A DNA stretch of 36,934 nt from an uncultured Lachnospiraceae bacterium (lineage in GTDB: Bacteria > Bacillota > Clostridia > Lachnospirales > Lachnospiraceae), in NCBI GenBank assembly GCA_949740745.1, contig CATJIW010000219.1, forward strand, positions 1 through 36,934. Direction: 5' to 3'. The position numbers and the translations under genes are program-made. Position 1 is the first letter of the stretch. Each line of letters opens with the position of its first letter. Below the pieces are notes generated by a model. It saw only the letters and a program-made list of their open reading frames with translations. It made no database searches and was not told the origin of the DNA. Below are positions 1-8,556 of the stretch, piece by piece.

Positions 1-133
1 ATCTTTTTGTGAGGTTATGATAAAAACTGAGGCAGGAAACAGAGAAAATCAGCCAAACTTAACAAATAAGGAGACAAAAGTGTGGGGCTGGCAAATACCT
101 GCCATCATTATTACAGTAAGGAGGAAGAAACTT

Positions 134-1375
134 ATGAAAAGGATAGCAGCATGGATGCTGTCGGTAATCATGGTCTTTGGCCTGGCGGCATGCGGAGGAA
201 GTGCTTCCGGGGACGAGGAGACCGATGCGGCGGTAAAGAATGATGCGGGGGCAGACGCATCGCAGAGCGAAGGAGAAATTCCTGAAGTGATCAAGATTGG
301 CGTTGTTTGTGCAATTTCCGGTACCTATGCCCAGGAAGGGGAGTATGTGAAGGAAGCCATTGATCTTTTGAAGGAAGAGCTGGATGCGCAGGGCGGGGTG
401 GAATGGAACGGAACAAAGATCCCGGTTGAGTTTATTTATGAGGATAACGAAGGAGATGCAGAGACTTCCGTAAACTGTTTCAATAAATTAATTGATAATG
501 AAGGAGTTATGGCCATTATCGGACCGCCGATGAGCGGATGCCTGATTGCGGCAGGGCCGATTGCCCAGGAAAATCAGGTTCCCGCCATCGGAACAATGAC
601 GACAAATATCAAGTGTACTCAAATTGGAGACTACATTTTCCGTGCATGCTTTATTGATAATTTCCAGGCAAAGGTAGCCGCCAACTGGATGATATCAGAA
701 GGCTATACGGAGGTGGCGGTGCTTTCCAACAATGCAGACGATTACAGCACCGGAATGGGAGATGAATTCGTAACGCAGTTTGAAGCTCTTGGGGGGACGG
801 TCTTAGACCGTGAGACATATGCGGATGCCGGAGGCGGTGATGTAAAGGACTTCAGCGTACAGCTTACGAAATTAAAAAATGTGGAGCCCCAGGCAATTTT
901 TGCACCGGCTTATTATATGAATGTACCGGATATTTTGGCTCAGGCCACTCAGATTGGATTGGATGTGCCTATTCTCGGCACAGATTCCTGGGATACTCCG
1001 GATGTGCTGAGCCTGATTGATCCGGCGAATAAAAGCGACGTATATTACATTTCTGCATATTCGGCTCTGAATCCGGACGAAAAGGTTCAGGAGTTTTCCA
1101 AAAAGTTCAATGACGCTTATGGAAAGACCCCTAACTCCAACGGGACCTTCGCCTACGATGCGGCGGCCCTGGTCGTTCAGGCCATTCATGAGGCCGAGAG
1201 TCTGGACGGGCCCGGCATCCGGGAGGCGATGGCGACAATTGATTACAACGGTGTGACTGGCTCCACGACCTTTGATGAAAACCGAAATCCGATTAAGGAT
1301 GCAAATATCCTGAAATTTGTCGGAAATGAGGTGGAGTTTGTTACGACTGTGAAGGCTTCCGATCTGGCAGAATGA
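134..1375 (+). CDS. ABC transporter substrate-binding lipoprotein, branched-chain amino acid type (LivK-like, module 1)
   Basis: Extracytoplasmic receptor that should deliver an amino-acid-like ligand to the LivHMGF transporter encoded just downstream. The first 20 residues form a lipoprotein signal peptide with lipobox LAAC, followed by an acidic low-complexity linker and a periplasmic-binding-protein type I fold that starts near IKIGVVCAISG. At 413 aa it fits the family. The ORF track begins at 17, but the start at 134 has a good AAGGAGG site at 118-124 and places the signal peptide at the N-terminus; the 39 extra residues are hydrophilic and implausible. It heads module 1 and is separated from livH by a strong hairpin. 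The ligand is unknown. The paralogue at 12524 is clearly related, while the one at 24984 is more distant. Confidence 0.93.
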   Translation: MKRIAAWMLSVIMVFGLAACGGSASGDEETDAAVKNDAGADASQSEGEIPEVIKIGVVCAISGTYAQEGEYVKEAIDLLKEELDAQGGVEWNGTKIPVEFIYEDNEGDAETSVNCFNKLIDNEGVMAIIGPPMSGCLIAAGPIAQENQVPAIGTMTTNIKCTQIGDYIFRACFIDNFQAKVAANWMISEGYTEVAVLSNNADDYSTGMGDEFVTQFEALGGTVLDRETYADAGGGDVKDFSVQLTKLKNVEPQAIFAPAYYMNVPDILAQATQIGLDVPILGTDSWDTPDVLSLIDPANKSDVYYISAYSALNPDEKVQEFSKKFNDAYGKTPNSNGTFAYDAAALVVQAIHEAESLDGPGIREAMATIDYNGVTGSTTFDENRNPIKDANILKFVGNEVEFVTTVKASDLAE

Positions 1376-1415
1376 AAATTTCGTAAAACGGAGGAATTGA
1401 TTTGTATTTGACGGT

Positions 1416-1458
1416 GCAGGGCACAAAGGAGTGTTTTCCTGTGTGCCCTGCGCTTTTT
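1416..1458 (+). terminator. Hairpin with U-tract between livK and livH (intrinsic terminator or attenuator)
   Basis: GCAGGGCACA pairs with TGTGCCCTGC (1442-1451) as a perfect 10-bp stem, extended inward by AGGA/TCCT and followed by TTTTT. Because livH follows within 30 bp and has no visible promoter of its own, this probably terminates only part of the transcripts, giving more binding protein than permease. Confidence 0.75.
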
Positions 1459-1483
1459 ATGTAAGGAGGAGGAAGTACTTTTC

Positions 1484-2383
1484 ATGACAATGATGCTGCA
1501 GATTTTGGTATACGGACTTCAGCTTGGGAGTACCTATGCGCTTCTTGCCCTGGGGTATTCCATGGTATACGGGATTGTCGGGATGATCAATTTTGCTCAT
1601 GGCGATCTTCTGATGGTCGGCGCATACGTGGCATTCTTTATTTTTGCGGCTTTTGAGACGCCGCCGGCCAGTATGCTGATCATTATAGGCGTGATTCTGC
1701 TGACGATGGCGGTCGTGGGTGCGCTTGGGGCCTTGATCGAGAAGGTAGCTTATAAGCCGCTCAGAAATAAAGCGCGCCTGAGCGCACTTATCACTGCCAT
1801 TGGCGTTTCCATGTTTATCGAGAATTTTCCCAGGGCGCTGCCGTTTATCGGCCCGAATGCGAGAAGCTTTCCGGCGATTATTCCCGTTAAGGTGCTTAGG
1901 ATGGGGGCGGTCAATGTGACTACCATCCAGCTGATTACCATAGGGGCGGCGGTGGCGCTTATGCTGGTGCTGTATCTTTTTGTCAATAAAACCGTTTATG
2001 GGAAACAGATGCGGGCTGTTCAGCAGAATAAAGATGCGTCTGCCCTTATGGGAATCAATGTAAACGGAATTATTTCCCTGACATTTTTCCTTGGGGCGGC
2101 CCTGGCGGCCGTCAGCGGGATCCTCTATGCCAGTACTTATCCGACGATTACGCTGACCATGGGCTCTACGCTTGGAATGAAGGCGTTTATCTGTGCGGTG
2201 CTGGGAGGGATCGGCGATATCCGCGGCGCCATGCTGGGAGGCTTTGTCCTGGGAATCGCAGAAATGTATGCAAATTATATCAATGCGGATTTTAGCTACG
2301 GTATTTCTTTTATCATTCTGATTTTGGTGCTTATTTTGCGGCCTCAGGGACTGGTGGGAAAAGAAACCGTAGAGAAAGTATGA
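1484..2383 (+). CDS. Branched-chain amino acid ABC transporter permease, LivH family (module 1)
   Basis: Integral membrane permease of a Liv/HAAT-type importer. The protein (299 aa) is hydrophobic throughout, with about eight membrane segments. It shows the LivH hallmarks GSTYALLALGYSMVYGI near the N-terminus, INFAHGDL, and the cytoplasmic coupling region with KDASALMGINV around residue 185, which docks to the ATPases. The C-terminus ends in the typical LRPQGLVGKE sequence. The start has an AAGGAGG site 14 bases upstream, somewhat far; ATGs at 1490 and 1493 are worse placed. livM follows after 10 bases, so the two permeases should be co-translated as a heterodimer. Confidence 0.93.
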   Translation: MTMMLQILVYGLQLGSTYALLALGYSMVYGIVGMINFAHGDLLMVGAYVAFFIFAAFETPPASMLIIIGVILLTMAVVGALGALIEKVAYKPLRNKARLSALITAIGVSMFIENFPRALPFIGPNARSFPAIIPVKVLRMGAVNVTTIQLITIGAAVALMLVLYLFVNKTVYGKQMRAVQQNKDASALMGINVNGIISLTFFLGAALAAVSGILYASTYPTITLTMGSTLGMKAFICAVLGGIGDIRGAMLGGFVLGIAEMYANYINADFSYGISFIILILVLILRPQGLVGKETVEKV

Positions 2384-2393
2384 GGTATGAAGT

Positions 2394-3395
2394 ATGAAGA
2401 AAAAGGCAAGGAAAGGGAATGCTGCTGCGCTTGCTGCGGCTGCTGCATTTTATCTGCTCATTTCCCTGTTCAACCGGATGGGGCTTGTTACTTCCTATTA
2501 TCTACAGCTGATCATGGTGTCCTGCATCAATGTCTGCATGACGGTCAGCCTGAACCTGGTCAACGGCTTTACAGGACAATTTTCCGTAGGCCATGCAGGA
2601 TTCATGGCGATCGGCTCTTATGTATCCGGCTGTATTACCACGCAGGTGATCCCCTCCGGAAGCATTCCGGGAGCACTTCAGATTCCGGTATTTTTACTGG
2701 CACTTCTGGCAGGCGGCATGGCTTCCGGTCTGGCAGGGGCGCTGATTGGGCTTCCTACGTTACGGCTCCGCGGGGATTATCTGGCCATTGTCACTCTGGG
2801 CTTCGGAGAGGTGATCCGAGCCGTTATCCGGCTGATCCCTGCGGTGGGAGGGGCGAGAGGAATGTCAGGAATCCCAAAGTATTCCAGCTTTTTTCTGGTG
2901 TTTGTGATTACGGCGCTGATCGTGCTCCTGTGCCGGAATATGGTGAATTCTGCTTCTGGAAGGGCCTGTGTTTCTATTCGTGAAAATGAAATTGCGGCGA
3001 GCTGTCTTGGCGTCAATACATTTAAATATAAAATGATGGTATTTATTGTGGCAGCGATAATGGCCGGCGTGGCGGGAGGGCTGTATTCCCATGCACTGTG
3101 CTATACTCAGCCGGATCTTTATTCCTTTCAGAAATCCTGTGATTACCTGGTGTTTTTGTATGCGGGCGGTACCGCCAGTCTGACCGGCTCCGTACTCAGC
3201 GCATTTCTCCTGACTTTTTTGCCGGAGGTTCTGCGTTTTCTGTCGGATTGGAGAATGGCTATCTATGCTCTTTTGCTTATCGTGATTATGCTGCGGCTTC
3301 CTAACGGCCTCTTTGGAGGAAAGGAGATTTCTTTCATGCGGCGCAGGAATTATGTCCTTAAGGAAGAAACGGCAGAGCGTGGACAGGCAAATTAA
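2394..3395 (+). CDS. Branched-chain amino acid ABC transporter permease, LivM family (module 1)
   Basis: Second membrane permease of the module 1 importer (333 aa). It has a basic N-terminus (MKKKARK) then about eight to ten membrane helices. Family signatures are LVNGFTGQFSVGHAGFMAIG near residue 50, the LRGDYLAIVTLGFGE loop near 125, and the ATPase-contacting segment AASCLGVNTFKYK near 205. The C-terminus LPNGLFGGKE is typical. The ribosome binding site is weak (GAGG inside the livH stop region), consistent with translational coupling to livH. The long ORF at 2387 in another frame is a shadow. Confidence 0.93.
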   Translation: MKKKARKGNAAALAAAAAFYLLISLFNRMGLVTSYYLQLIMVSCINVCMTVSLNLVNGFTGQFSVGHAGFMAIGSYVSGCITTQVIPSGSIPGALQIPVFLLALLAGGMASGLAGALIGLPTLRLRGDYLAIVTLGFGEVIRAVIRLIPAVGGARGMSGIPKYSSFFLVFVITALIVLLCRNMVNSASGRACVSIRENEIAASCLGVNTFKYKMMVFIVAAIMAGVAGGLYSHALCYTQPDLYSFQKSCDYLVFLYAGGTASLTGSVLSAFLLTFLPEVLRFLSDWRMAIYALLLIVIMLRLPNGLFGGKEISFMRRRNYVLKEETAERGQAN

Positions 3396-3415
3396 AAAGA
3401 AAGGAGGAGGAGGAT

Positions 3416-4201
3416 TTGGCAATTCTTGAAATTGATAATATAACGATGCAGTTTGGCGGACTGGTAGCTGTGAAGGATTTTTCTCTGAGACTGGGTGATG
3501 AAGAGATTGTTGCCATTATTGGTCCTAACGGCGCCGGAAAAACGACGGTGTTCAATATGATCACGGGCATTTATCAGCCGACGAAAGGGATGATTATCCT
3601 GGATGGGATGGATATGCGGGGGAAAAAGCCGAATCAGTTTTCCATGCAGGGGATTTCCCGAACGTTCCAGAATATCCGGCTTTTTGGGAATGTGTCTGTG
3701 ATCGACAACCTGATGATTGCGCAGACCGGCAGTGTAAAATACGGGCTGGCGGCGGGGCTTTTGCGCACGCCTAAATTTATGCAGGAGGAACAGCGGCTGG
3801 CTGAGAAGGCGTATGAGACGCTGAAGATTTTTCGCCTGGAAGATAAAAAGGATATTCTTGCACAAAATCTTCCTTACGGGGATCAGAGAAGGCTGGAGAT
3901 TGCCCGTGCGCTGATTACGGATCCAAAGGTGCTTTTGCTGGATGAGCCCTGTGCCGGAATGGTGCAGAGCGAAATGGACGACCTGAAGGAAATGATTATG
4001 TTTGTACGGGACCATTTCCATATTGCGGTCATTTTGATTGAGCATCACATGAGCTTTGTGATGTCTGTTGCGGACAGAATCAAGGTGCTTGATTTTGGCG
4101 AAACGATTGCGGAGGGGGCGGCCCCGCAGATACAGACGGATCCAAAGGTAATTGAAGCTTATCTGGGAGGTGACTATCATGCCGATGCTGAAAGTGAATG
4201 A
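3416..4201 (+). CDS. Branched-chain amino acid ABC transporter ATP-binding protein, LivG family (module 1)
   Basis: Cytoplasmic ATPase of the importer (261 aa). Walker A is GPNGAGKTT at residues 36-44. The C-loop has the LivG-type form LPYGDQRRLEIARAL instead of LSGGQ. Walker B is VLLLDEP, and the switch histidine lies in LIEHHMSFV. The start is TTG: no ATG occurs until residue 11, and a long AAGGAGGAGGAGGA purine tract ends just upstream, so TTG is well supported. The residue after Walker B is Cys in CAGM, where many relatives have AAGM, and the usual NP that follows is replaced by VQ; neither should abolish activity. It overlaps livF by 23 bases. Confidence 0.92.
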   Translation: MAILEIDNITMQFGGLVAVKDFSLRLGDEEIVAIIGPNGAGKTTVFNMITGIYQPTKGMIILDGMDMRGKKPNQFSMQGISRTFQNIRLFGNVSVIDNLMIAQTGSVKYGLAAGLLRTPKFMQEEQRLAEKAYETLKIFRLEDKKDILAQNLPYGDQRRLEIARALITDPKVLLLDEPCAGMVQSEMDDLKEMIMFVRDHFHIAVILIEHHMSFVMSVADRIKVLDFGETIAEGAAPQIQTDPKVIEAYLGGDYHADAESE

Positions 4202-4892
4202 GTTGCAGGTGGCCTATGGGATGATTGAGGCGGTCAGGGGGATCAGCTTTGAGGTGAATGAAGGGGAGATCGTGACACTGATCGGTTCTAACGGTGCCGG
4301 AAAGACAACGACTCTCCGGGCAATTTCCCATCTTGAAAAGGCGAAGGGCGGAACGATTGAATTTATGGGGGAAAACATTTCGGACCGGCCGGCTTATGAG
4401 ATCGTGAAACGGGGAATTGCCCATGTGCCGGAGGGGCGGCAGGTGTTTCCAGGGCTGAATGTTGAAGATAATCTGTTTATGGGAGCGCTGACCAGACGGA
4501 GCGGCCAGAAAGGCGTTTCAGAAGACCTGGCGAGGATTTATGAGATATTTCCCAGGCTCAGGGAACGCAGAAAGCAGCCGGCAGGAACTCTGTCCGGCGG
4601 CGAGCAGCAGATGCTTGCGGTGGGAAGGGCCATGATGACGAAAGGGAAGCTGATGCTTTTGGACGAGCCATCCATGGGACTGGCCCCAATGATCGTAGAC
4701 GAGATTTTTGAGACGATCCAGTTGATTCGCAAGGAGGGCACGACGGTGCTTTTGGTAGAGCAGAACGCCTTTAAATCCTTAAAGATTGCGGATCATGCCT
4801 ATATTCTGGAGAACGGGCAGATCACCATGAAGGGGAGCGGAAAGGAACTGATTGCGGATCCGAAGGTGAAAGCAGCTTATCTGGGCGTATAA
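4179..4892 (+). CDS. Branched-chain amino acid ABC transporter ATP-binding protein, LivF family (module 1)
   Basis: Partner ATPase to LivG (237 aa). Walker A is GSNGAGKTTT, the C-loop is canonical LSGGEQQ, and Walker B is LMLLDEPSMGLAP, the classic LivF sequence, followed by LLVEQNA with the LivF-type switch region. The track start (4152) would add nine residues lying inside livG; the ATG at 4179 has GGGAGG eight bases upstream and gives MPMLKVNELQVAYG, matching the family N-terminus. The overlap with the end of livG implies translational coupling. No terminator is visible before the aminotransferase gene 68 bases downstream. Confidence 0.93.
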   Translation: MPMLKVNELQVAYGMIEAVRGISFEVNEGEIVTLIGSNGAGKTTTLRAISHLEKAKGGTIEFMGENISDRPAYEIVKRGIAHVPEGRQVFPGLNVEDNLFMGALTRRSGQKGVSEDLARIYEIFPRLRERRKQPAGTLSGGEQQMLAVGRAMMTKGKLMLLDEPSMGLAPMIVDEIFETIQLIRKEGTTVLLVEQNAFKSLKIADHAYILENGQITMKGSGKELIADPKVKAAYLGV

Positions 4893-4960
4893 AGCGGAAA
4901 AGCAGATCAGGTAAAGAACGGGTAGAAAAACAGACAGGAAAAGACGGGAAGGAGAATGAT

Positions 4961-6130
4961 ATGCAGATTTCGGAATTGGCTCAAAGTATCACCAAGTCAA
5001 AAATACGGGTGATGTACGATCTGGCGGGAAAGAAGGAAAACGTACTGAGTTTTACGGTGGGGGAGCCGGATTTTATGACTCCGAAGCCGATTATTGACAA
5101 GGCAAATGAATACTTGAGTAAAGGCTATACAAAATACACGCCGAATCCCGGCATTTTGGAACTTCGGGAAGCGATTGCGGAGAAATTCGGCCCGGAGCTA
5201 AAGCGCAGGATCGATCCGGAGACAGAGATCATTGTTACCGTGGGGGCGACGGAGGCAATCCTGGTGGCAATGCAGACGGTGATGAATCCGGGAGACAATA
5301 TCATCCTGGCAGATCCTTATTTTACCAGCTACATCAATCAGATCAAAATCTGCCATTGCAGCGCCAATCTGGTGCCGGCGAGGGAGGAGAATGCGTTCTG
5401 CATGACGGCAGAGGATATCGAGGCGGCGGTCAATGGGCGGACGAGGATGCTGCTGCTTAATTCCCCCTGCAATCCGACCGGTGCGGAGTATTCAGCGGAG
5501 GAACTGGAGCAGATTGCAAGGATTGCGGTGAAATATGATCTCGTGGTGATTTCGGATGAGGTTTACAATACTATCCGTTTTGGGGACGAGCCTTATGTGA
5601 GCATCGCTGCCATGCCGGGGATGGCGGAACGAACGATAGTCGTGAACGCTTTTTCTAAAAGCTACGCCATGCCCGGCTGGCGTTTGGGATACGCCATCGG
5701 TCCGGCGGAACTGATTACCATGATGCCGAAAACTCATGATGTGACTGTGGCCTGCGTGAATGCACCCCACCAGTATGCGGGCGCCTGGGCTTTGAGAAAT
5801 TGTGACGGGGAAGTGGCCGGCATGCGGGAAATCTTTCGGAAAAGGAGGGATCTGATCGTGGAAGGCGTGAATGCGATTCCGGGGCTTAAGTGCTTTAAAC
5901 CGAAAGGAGCGTTTTATCTGTGGATCAATATAAAGGAATTTGGTGCGTCTTCGGAAGAGTTCTGCTTTGATTTGCTGGAAGAACAGAATATGGCAATTGT
6001 ACCGGGATCCGGCTTTGGAGCATATGGAGAAGGATATGTGCGGATGACGTATGCGGCTGACGAGGAGACGATCCGGGAAGGGATTCGGCGATTGAGTGTT
6101 TTTGTAAATAATCTGCAGCGAAGAAGATGA
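4961..6130 (+). CDS. PLP-dependent aminotransferase, class I/II (module 1)
   Basis: Fold-type I aminotransferase (389 aa) expected to move the amino group of an amino acid to a 2-oxo acid in the cytoplasm. Visible active-site elements are GEPDF near 34-38, PCNPTG at 169-174 (Asn contacting PLP), SDEVY at 198-202 (Asp to the pyridine nitrogen, Tyr to the PLP oxygen), the Schiff-base lysine K233 in FSKSYAMPGWRLGY, and a substrate-carboxylate arginine near the C-terminus (YVRMTYA). It resembles aspartate aminotransferase subgroup I-gamma, but specificity cannot be read. It lies 68 bases after livF, probably in the same transcript, suggesting it acts on the imported compound. Closest relative in the window is the gene at 17335. 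Confidence 0.92.
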   Translation: MQISELAQSITKSKIRVMYDLAGKKENVLSFTVGEPDFMTPKPIIDKANEYLSKGYTKYTPNPGILELREAIAEKFGPELKRRIDPETEIIVTVGATEAILVAMQTVMNPGDNIILADPYFTSYINQIKICHCSANLVPAREENAFCMTAEDIEAAVNGRTRMLLLNSPCNPTGAEYSAEELEQIARIAVKYDLVVISDEVYNTIRFGDEPYVSIAAMPGMAERTIVVNAFSKSYAMPGWRLGYAIGPAELITMMPKTHDVTVACVNAPHQYAGAWALRNCDGEVAGMREIFRKRRDLIVEGVNAIPGLKCFKPKGAFYLWINIKEFGASSEEFCFDLLEEQNMAIVPGSGFGAYGEGYVRMTYAADEETIREGIRRLSVFVNNLQRRR

Positions 6131-6147
6131 ATAAAAAATTTTTTATT
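6130..6147. promoter_or_regulatory. AT-rich palindrome upstream of the dapA1 promoter (candidate operator)
   Basis: AATAAAAAATTTTTTATT is a perfect 18-bp palindrome beginning at the last base of the aminotransferase gene, seven bases before the -35 box. A closely similar sequence lies downstream of the -10. It could also act as a weak hairpin end for the upstream transcript, but it has no GC in the stem. Confidence 0.4.
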
Positions 6148-6153
6148 TTTTTA

Positions 6154-6182
6154 TTGACAAAATAAAAAGTGGATGATACAAT
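6154..6182 (+). promoter_or_regulatory. Sigma-A promoter of the first DapA-family gene
   Basis: TTGACA at 6154-6159, 17-bp spacer, TACAAT at 6177-6182. This is a near-consensus promoter, so the lyase gene can be expressed independently of the transporter operon upstream. Confidence 0.75.
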
Positions 6183-6188
6183 TCATAT

Positions 6189-6215
6189 AAATTAAAAATA
6201 AAAAATTTTTAATTT
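6189..6215. promoter_or_regulatory. AT-rich inverted repeat at the dapA1 transcription start (candidate operator)
   Basis: AAATTAAAAAT (6189-6199) is inverted perfectly as ATTTTTAATTT (6205-6215). The core AATAAAAAATTTTT is shared with the palindrome at 6130. The site covers the expected +1, a position typical of a repressor. Base composition makes chance palindromes more likely here, hence the limited confidence. Confidence 0.4.
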
Positions 6216-6259
6216 AAAAAAGAGGAATGTATTGAGGATAAGGAAAGGAGAAACACAAC

Positions 6260-7171
6260 ATGGAAGTCAACAAAAATCTGAAAAAGGGCTATGGCATTAC
6301 GCCTGCGGCGAGGACCATCTGGAATGCAGACGAGACCTACAATAAGAAGGGGATGGAAGCGTACCTGACCTGGCTGCTGGATAATGGGGCCCAGTCCCTG
6401 TCGATCGTAGGATCCACCGGCGAGAACATGGCTATGAATGAGGAAACGCAGAAGGAGGTGCTTGGGCATGTGGCCAGCTTTATTGACGGCCAGGTCCCGC
6501 TGATCGGAGGAACGGGAAAATACGATACCTGCACGACTCTGGAACTGAGCAGGTTTGCGGAGAATGCCGGATACGATGCGCTGCTGGTGCTGCTTCCTTT
6601 TTATTACACTCCCCATAAGACGGCGGTGCTGCAGCACTACCGGAATCTGAGAAAAGAACTGAGCGTGCAGATGTATATTTATAACAATCCCTGGTTTGCG
6701 GGATACGAGCTGAATACCCCTGAGGTTCAGGAACTGATCGAGGACGGTACCATTCAGGGAATTAAGGCGGCGCATGGCGATCCCAACCGGGTTCACGATC
6801 TTAAGTATTACATGGGAGACAAAATTACGGTATTTTACGGACATGATTACTGCGGCCTGGAAGCTTACTGCGCAGGTGCAGACGGCTGGCTGTCAGGGCT
6901 TCCCGCAATCCTCCCGAAACAGTGCCGGGCCATTCAGGATGCTGTGGAGGCGAAGGATCTGGAAGCTGCCAGGAAAGCTCAGAACAACATTATTCCGTTC
7001 CTGAATTATTTCCTGTATGACAAGAAAAACGGTGTCCCTCACTGGCTGGAGATCTGCAACTATACTTTGACGGCCCAGGGTCTGAACGTGGGACTTCCCA
7101 GACGGCCTGCGGGAGATCTGGACGAGGCCAACAAAAAGAAAATTGAGAAACTGCTGGCAGATATGGATTAA
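6260..7171 (+). CDS. DapA-family (dihydrodipicolinate synthase / N-acetylneuraminate lyase) class I aldolase or dehydratase
   Basis: TIM-barrel enzyme (303 aa) of the pyruvate-type Schiff-base family. Visible motifs are GSTGENMAM at 51-59 (oxo-acid carboxylate loop), Tyr141 in YIYNNP, and the Schiff-base lysine K169 in QGIKAAHGD. A true lysine-biosynthesis DapA is unlikely: the gene sits with amino acid uptake and transamination genes, and there are three divergent members in 7 kb. A pyruvate aldolase or 2-oxo acid dehydratase role is inferred. The start at 6260 has AAAGGAG 8-14 bases upstream. It has its own promoter with flanking palindromes and ends at a strong terminator. Confidence 0.88.
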   Translation: MEVNKNLKKGYGITPAARTIWNADETYNKKGMEAYLTWLLDNGAQSLSIVGSTGENMAMNEETQKEVLGHVASFIDGQVPLIGGTGKYDTCTTLELSRFAENAGYDALLVLLPFYYTPHKTAVLQHYRNLRKELSVQMYIYNNPWFAGYELNTPEVQELIEDGTIQGIKAAHGDPNRVHDLKYYMGDKITVFYGHDYCGLEAYCAGADGWLSGLPAILPKQCRAIQDAVEAKDLEAARKAQNNIIPFLNYFLYDKKNGVPHWLEICNYTLTAQGLNVGLPRRPAGDLDEANKKKIEKLLADMD

Positions 7172-7196
7172 TTTCATACTGCGGCAGAACGATCAG

Positions 7197-7225
7197 GAGG
7201 CTGCCGGTTATGGCAGCCTCTTTTT
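7197..7225 (+). terminator. Intrinsic terminator after the first DapA-family gene
   Basis: GAGGCTGCC (7197-7205), a 6-base loop, then GGCAGCCTC (7212-7220) form a perfect 9-bp stem followed by TTTTT. It closes module 1 transcription 26 bases after the stop codon. Confidence 0.9.
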
Positions 7226-7231
7226 CTGCTC

Positions 7232-7336
7232 CGGCTTAGCAGAGAAAGCAGGGGGACTCTTTCCCGAAAGGCTTCTGCGGTTCTGGGCCTGCCGGAACGC
7301 CTGGCGTAGCAGGCTTTGGACGGACATATTGTCAGA
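7232..7336 (+). repeat. Intergenic repeat family, copy A (truncated)
   Basis: Matches the internal and right part of copy B at 29663: both contain CTTTCCCGA, then TTCTGGGC, GAACGCCTGGCG, AGCAGGCTTTG and ACGGACATATTG. The left arm and right terminal repeat seen in copy B are missing. The copy ends directly at the malic enzyme stop codon. The inner hairpin pairs GCCTGC with GCAGGC; in copy B the second base pair is a T:G instead of C:G. The small ORFs predicted across this stretch lie in the repeat and are not genes. Confidence 0.7.
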
Positions 7337-8521
7337 CTAATTCTGCAGAATTCTTGCGACGCCGGTTTCCCTGGCGGCCTTTGCTACGGCGGCGGCCACG
7401 GCTTTTCCTACCCTGGGATCGAAAGCCCTGGGAATGATGTAGTCTGCCGACAGCTCCTCGTCGGAGATCAGACCGGCCAGGGCGTAGGCGGCGGCAAGCT
7501 TCATTTCGTCATTGATGTCGCTGGCACGTACGTCGAAGGCGCCCCGGAACACACCGGGGAAAGCCAGCACGTTGTTGATCTGGTTGGGAAAATCGCTCCT
7601 GCCGGTGGAGACTACCCTGGCGCCGCCGGCTTTTGCGTCATCCGGGAAGATTTCGGGGGTCGGGTTCGCACAGGCAAATACCACGGCATCCCGGTTCATG
7701 GTCTTTACCATGTCCGTTGTGACCACGCCGGGGGCGCTTACGCCGATGAACACATCTGCGCCTTCCAGCAGGTCGGCCAGGCTTCCGGCCTTCTTATCCA
7801 GATTGGTGACCCTGGCCATCTCGTTCTTGATGGCGTTCATGCCTTCCTTCCGGCCCTCGTAAATGGCGCCGTGCCGGTCGCAGAGGGTGATATTCCGGAT
7901 GCCGTCTTTTAAAAGGAGACGGGCGATGGAGACGGCGGCGGCTCCTGCTCCGTTCATGATTACCTTAATGTCTTCTTTCTTTTTGTTCACGACCCGGAGT
8001 GCGTTGGTAAGCCCGGCCAGAGTGATGATGGCCGTACCGTGCTGATCGTCGTGGAAAATCGGAATGTCGCATTTTTCTTTTAATTTTTTCTCGATTTCAA
8101 AACAGCGGGGGGCGGAAATGTCCTCCAGATTGACCCCGCCGAAGGAGCCGGAGATCAGGTAGATGGTGTTTACGATTTCGTCCACATCCTTGCTCTTGAT
8201 GCAGAGCGGGAAGGCGTCCACGTCTCCGAATGCCTTAAACAGCACGCATTTTCCCTCCATGACCGGCATGCCGGCTTCCGGGCCGATATCGCCGAGGCCC
8301 AAAACGGCTGTTCCGTCGGTCACCACCAGGCACATGTTGTGGCGGCGGGTCAGATCATAGCTTTTTTCTATATCCTTCTGAATTTCCAGACAGGGTTCCG
8401 CCACGCCGGGGGTATAGGCCAGAGACAGGTCGTCCTTTGTCTTCACCGGAACCGAAGCGATTACTTCGATTTTACCTTTCCATTCGCCGTGAAGGCGCAG
8501 AGACTCTTTTGCGTAATCCAT
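7337..8521 (-). CDS. Malic enzyme, NAD(P)-dependent, short bacterial type
   Basis: Oxidative decarboxylation of malate to pyruvate and CO2 (394 aa, the usual length for bacterial malic enzymes lacking the C-terminal phosphotransacetylase-like domain). Motifs: LAYTPGVAEPC near 34-44 with the catalytic tyrosine, GDIGPEAGMPVMEGK with the catalytic lysine region, FKAFGDVDAFP, the divalent-metal segment HDDQHGTA, the Rossmann loop MNGAGAAAVSIARLLL, and FACANPTPEI. The ATG at 8521 has AGGAGG-like AAGGAGGATC just upstream. It is transcribed alone from a consensus promoter carrying a palindrome related to the GntR operators. Its location among pyruvate-producing lyases suggests it links pyruvate and C4 acids. 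Confidence 0.94.
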   Translation of the reverse strand: MDYAKESLRLHGEWKGKIEVIASVPVKTKDDLSLAYTPGVAEPCLEIQKDIEKSYDLTRRHNMCLVVTDGTAVLGLGDIGPEAGMPVMEGKCVLFKAFGDVDAFPLCIKSKDVDEIVNTIYLISGSFGGVNLEDISAPRCFEIEKKLKEKCDIPIFHDDQHGTAIITLAGLTNALRVVNKKKEDIKVIMNGAGAAAVSIARLLLKDGIRNITLCDRHGAIYEGRKEGMNAIKNEMARVTNLDKKAGSLADLLEGADVFIGVSAPGVVTTDMVKTMNRDAVVFACANPTPEIFPDDAKAGGARVVSTGRSDFPNQINNVLAFPGVFRGAFDVRASDINDEMKLAAAYALAGLISDEELSADYIIPRAFDPRVGKAVAAAVAKAARETGVARILQN

Positions 8522-8556
8522 AAGAAGATCCTCCTTGAAATAGAGTTGATATCATA

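Noticed and set aside
91-101. GCAAATACCTG near the window start, identical to the right end of repeat copy C
   Set aside because: Only 11 bases match and the flanking sequence shows no further similarity to the repeat.
7143-7340. 65-aa plus-strand ORF and the long ORF from 7316 opposite malic enzyme
   Set aside because: The first crosses a terminator and repeat copy A; the second is the antisense shadow of the malic enzyme gene.
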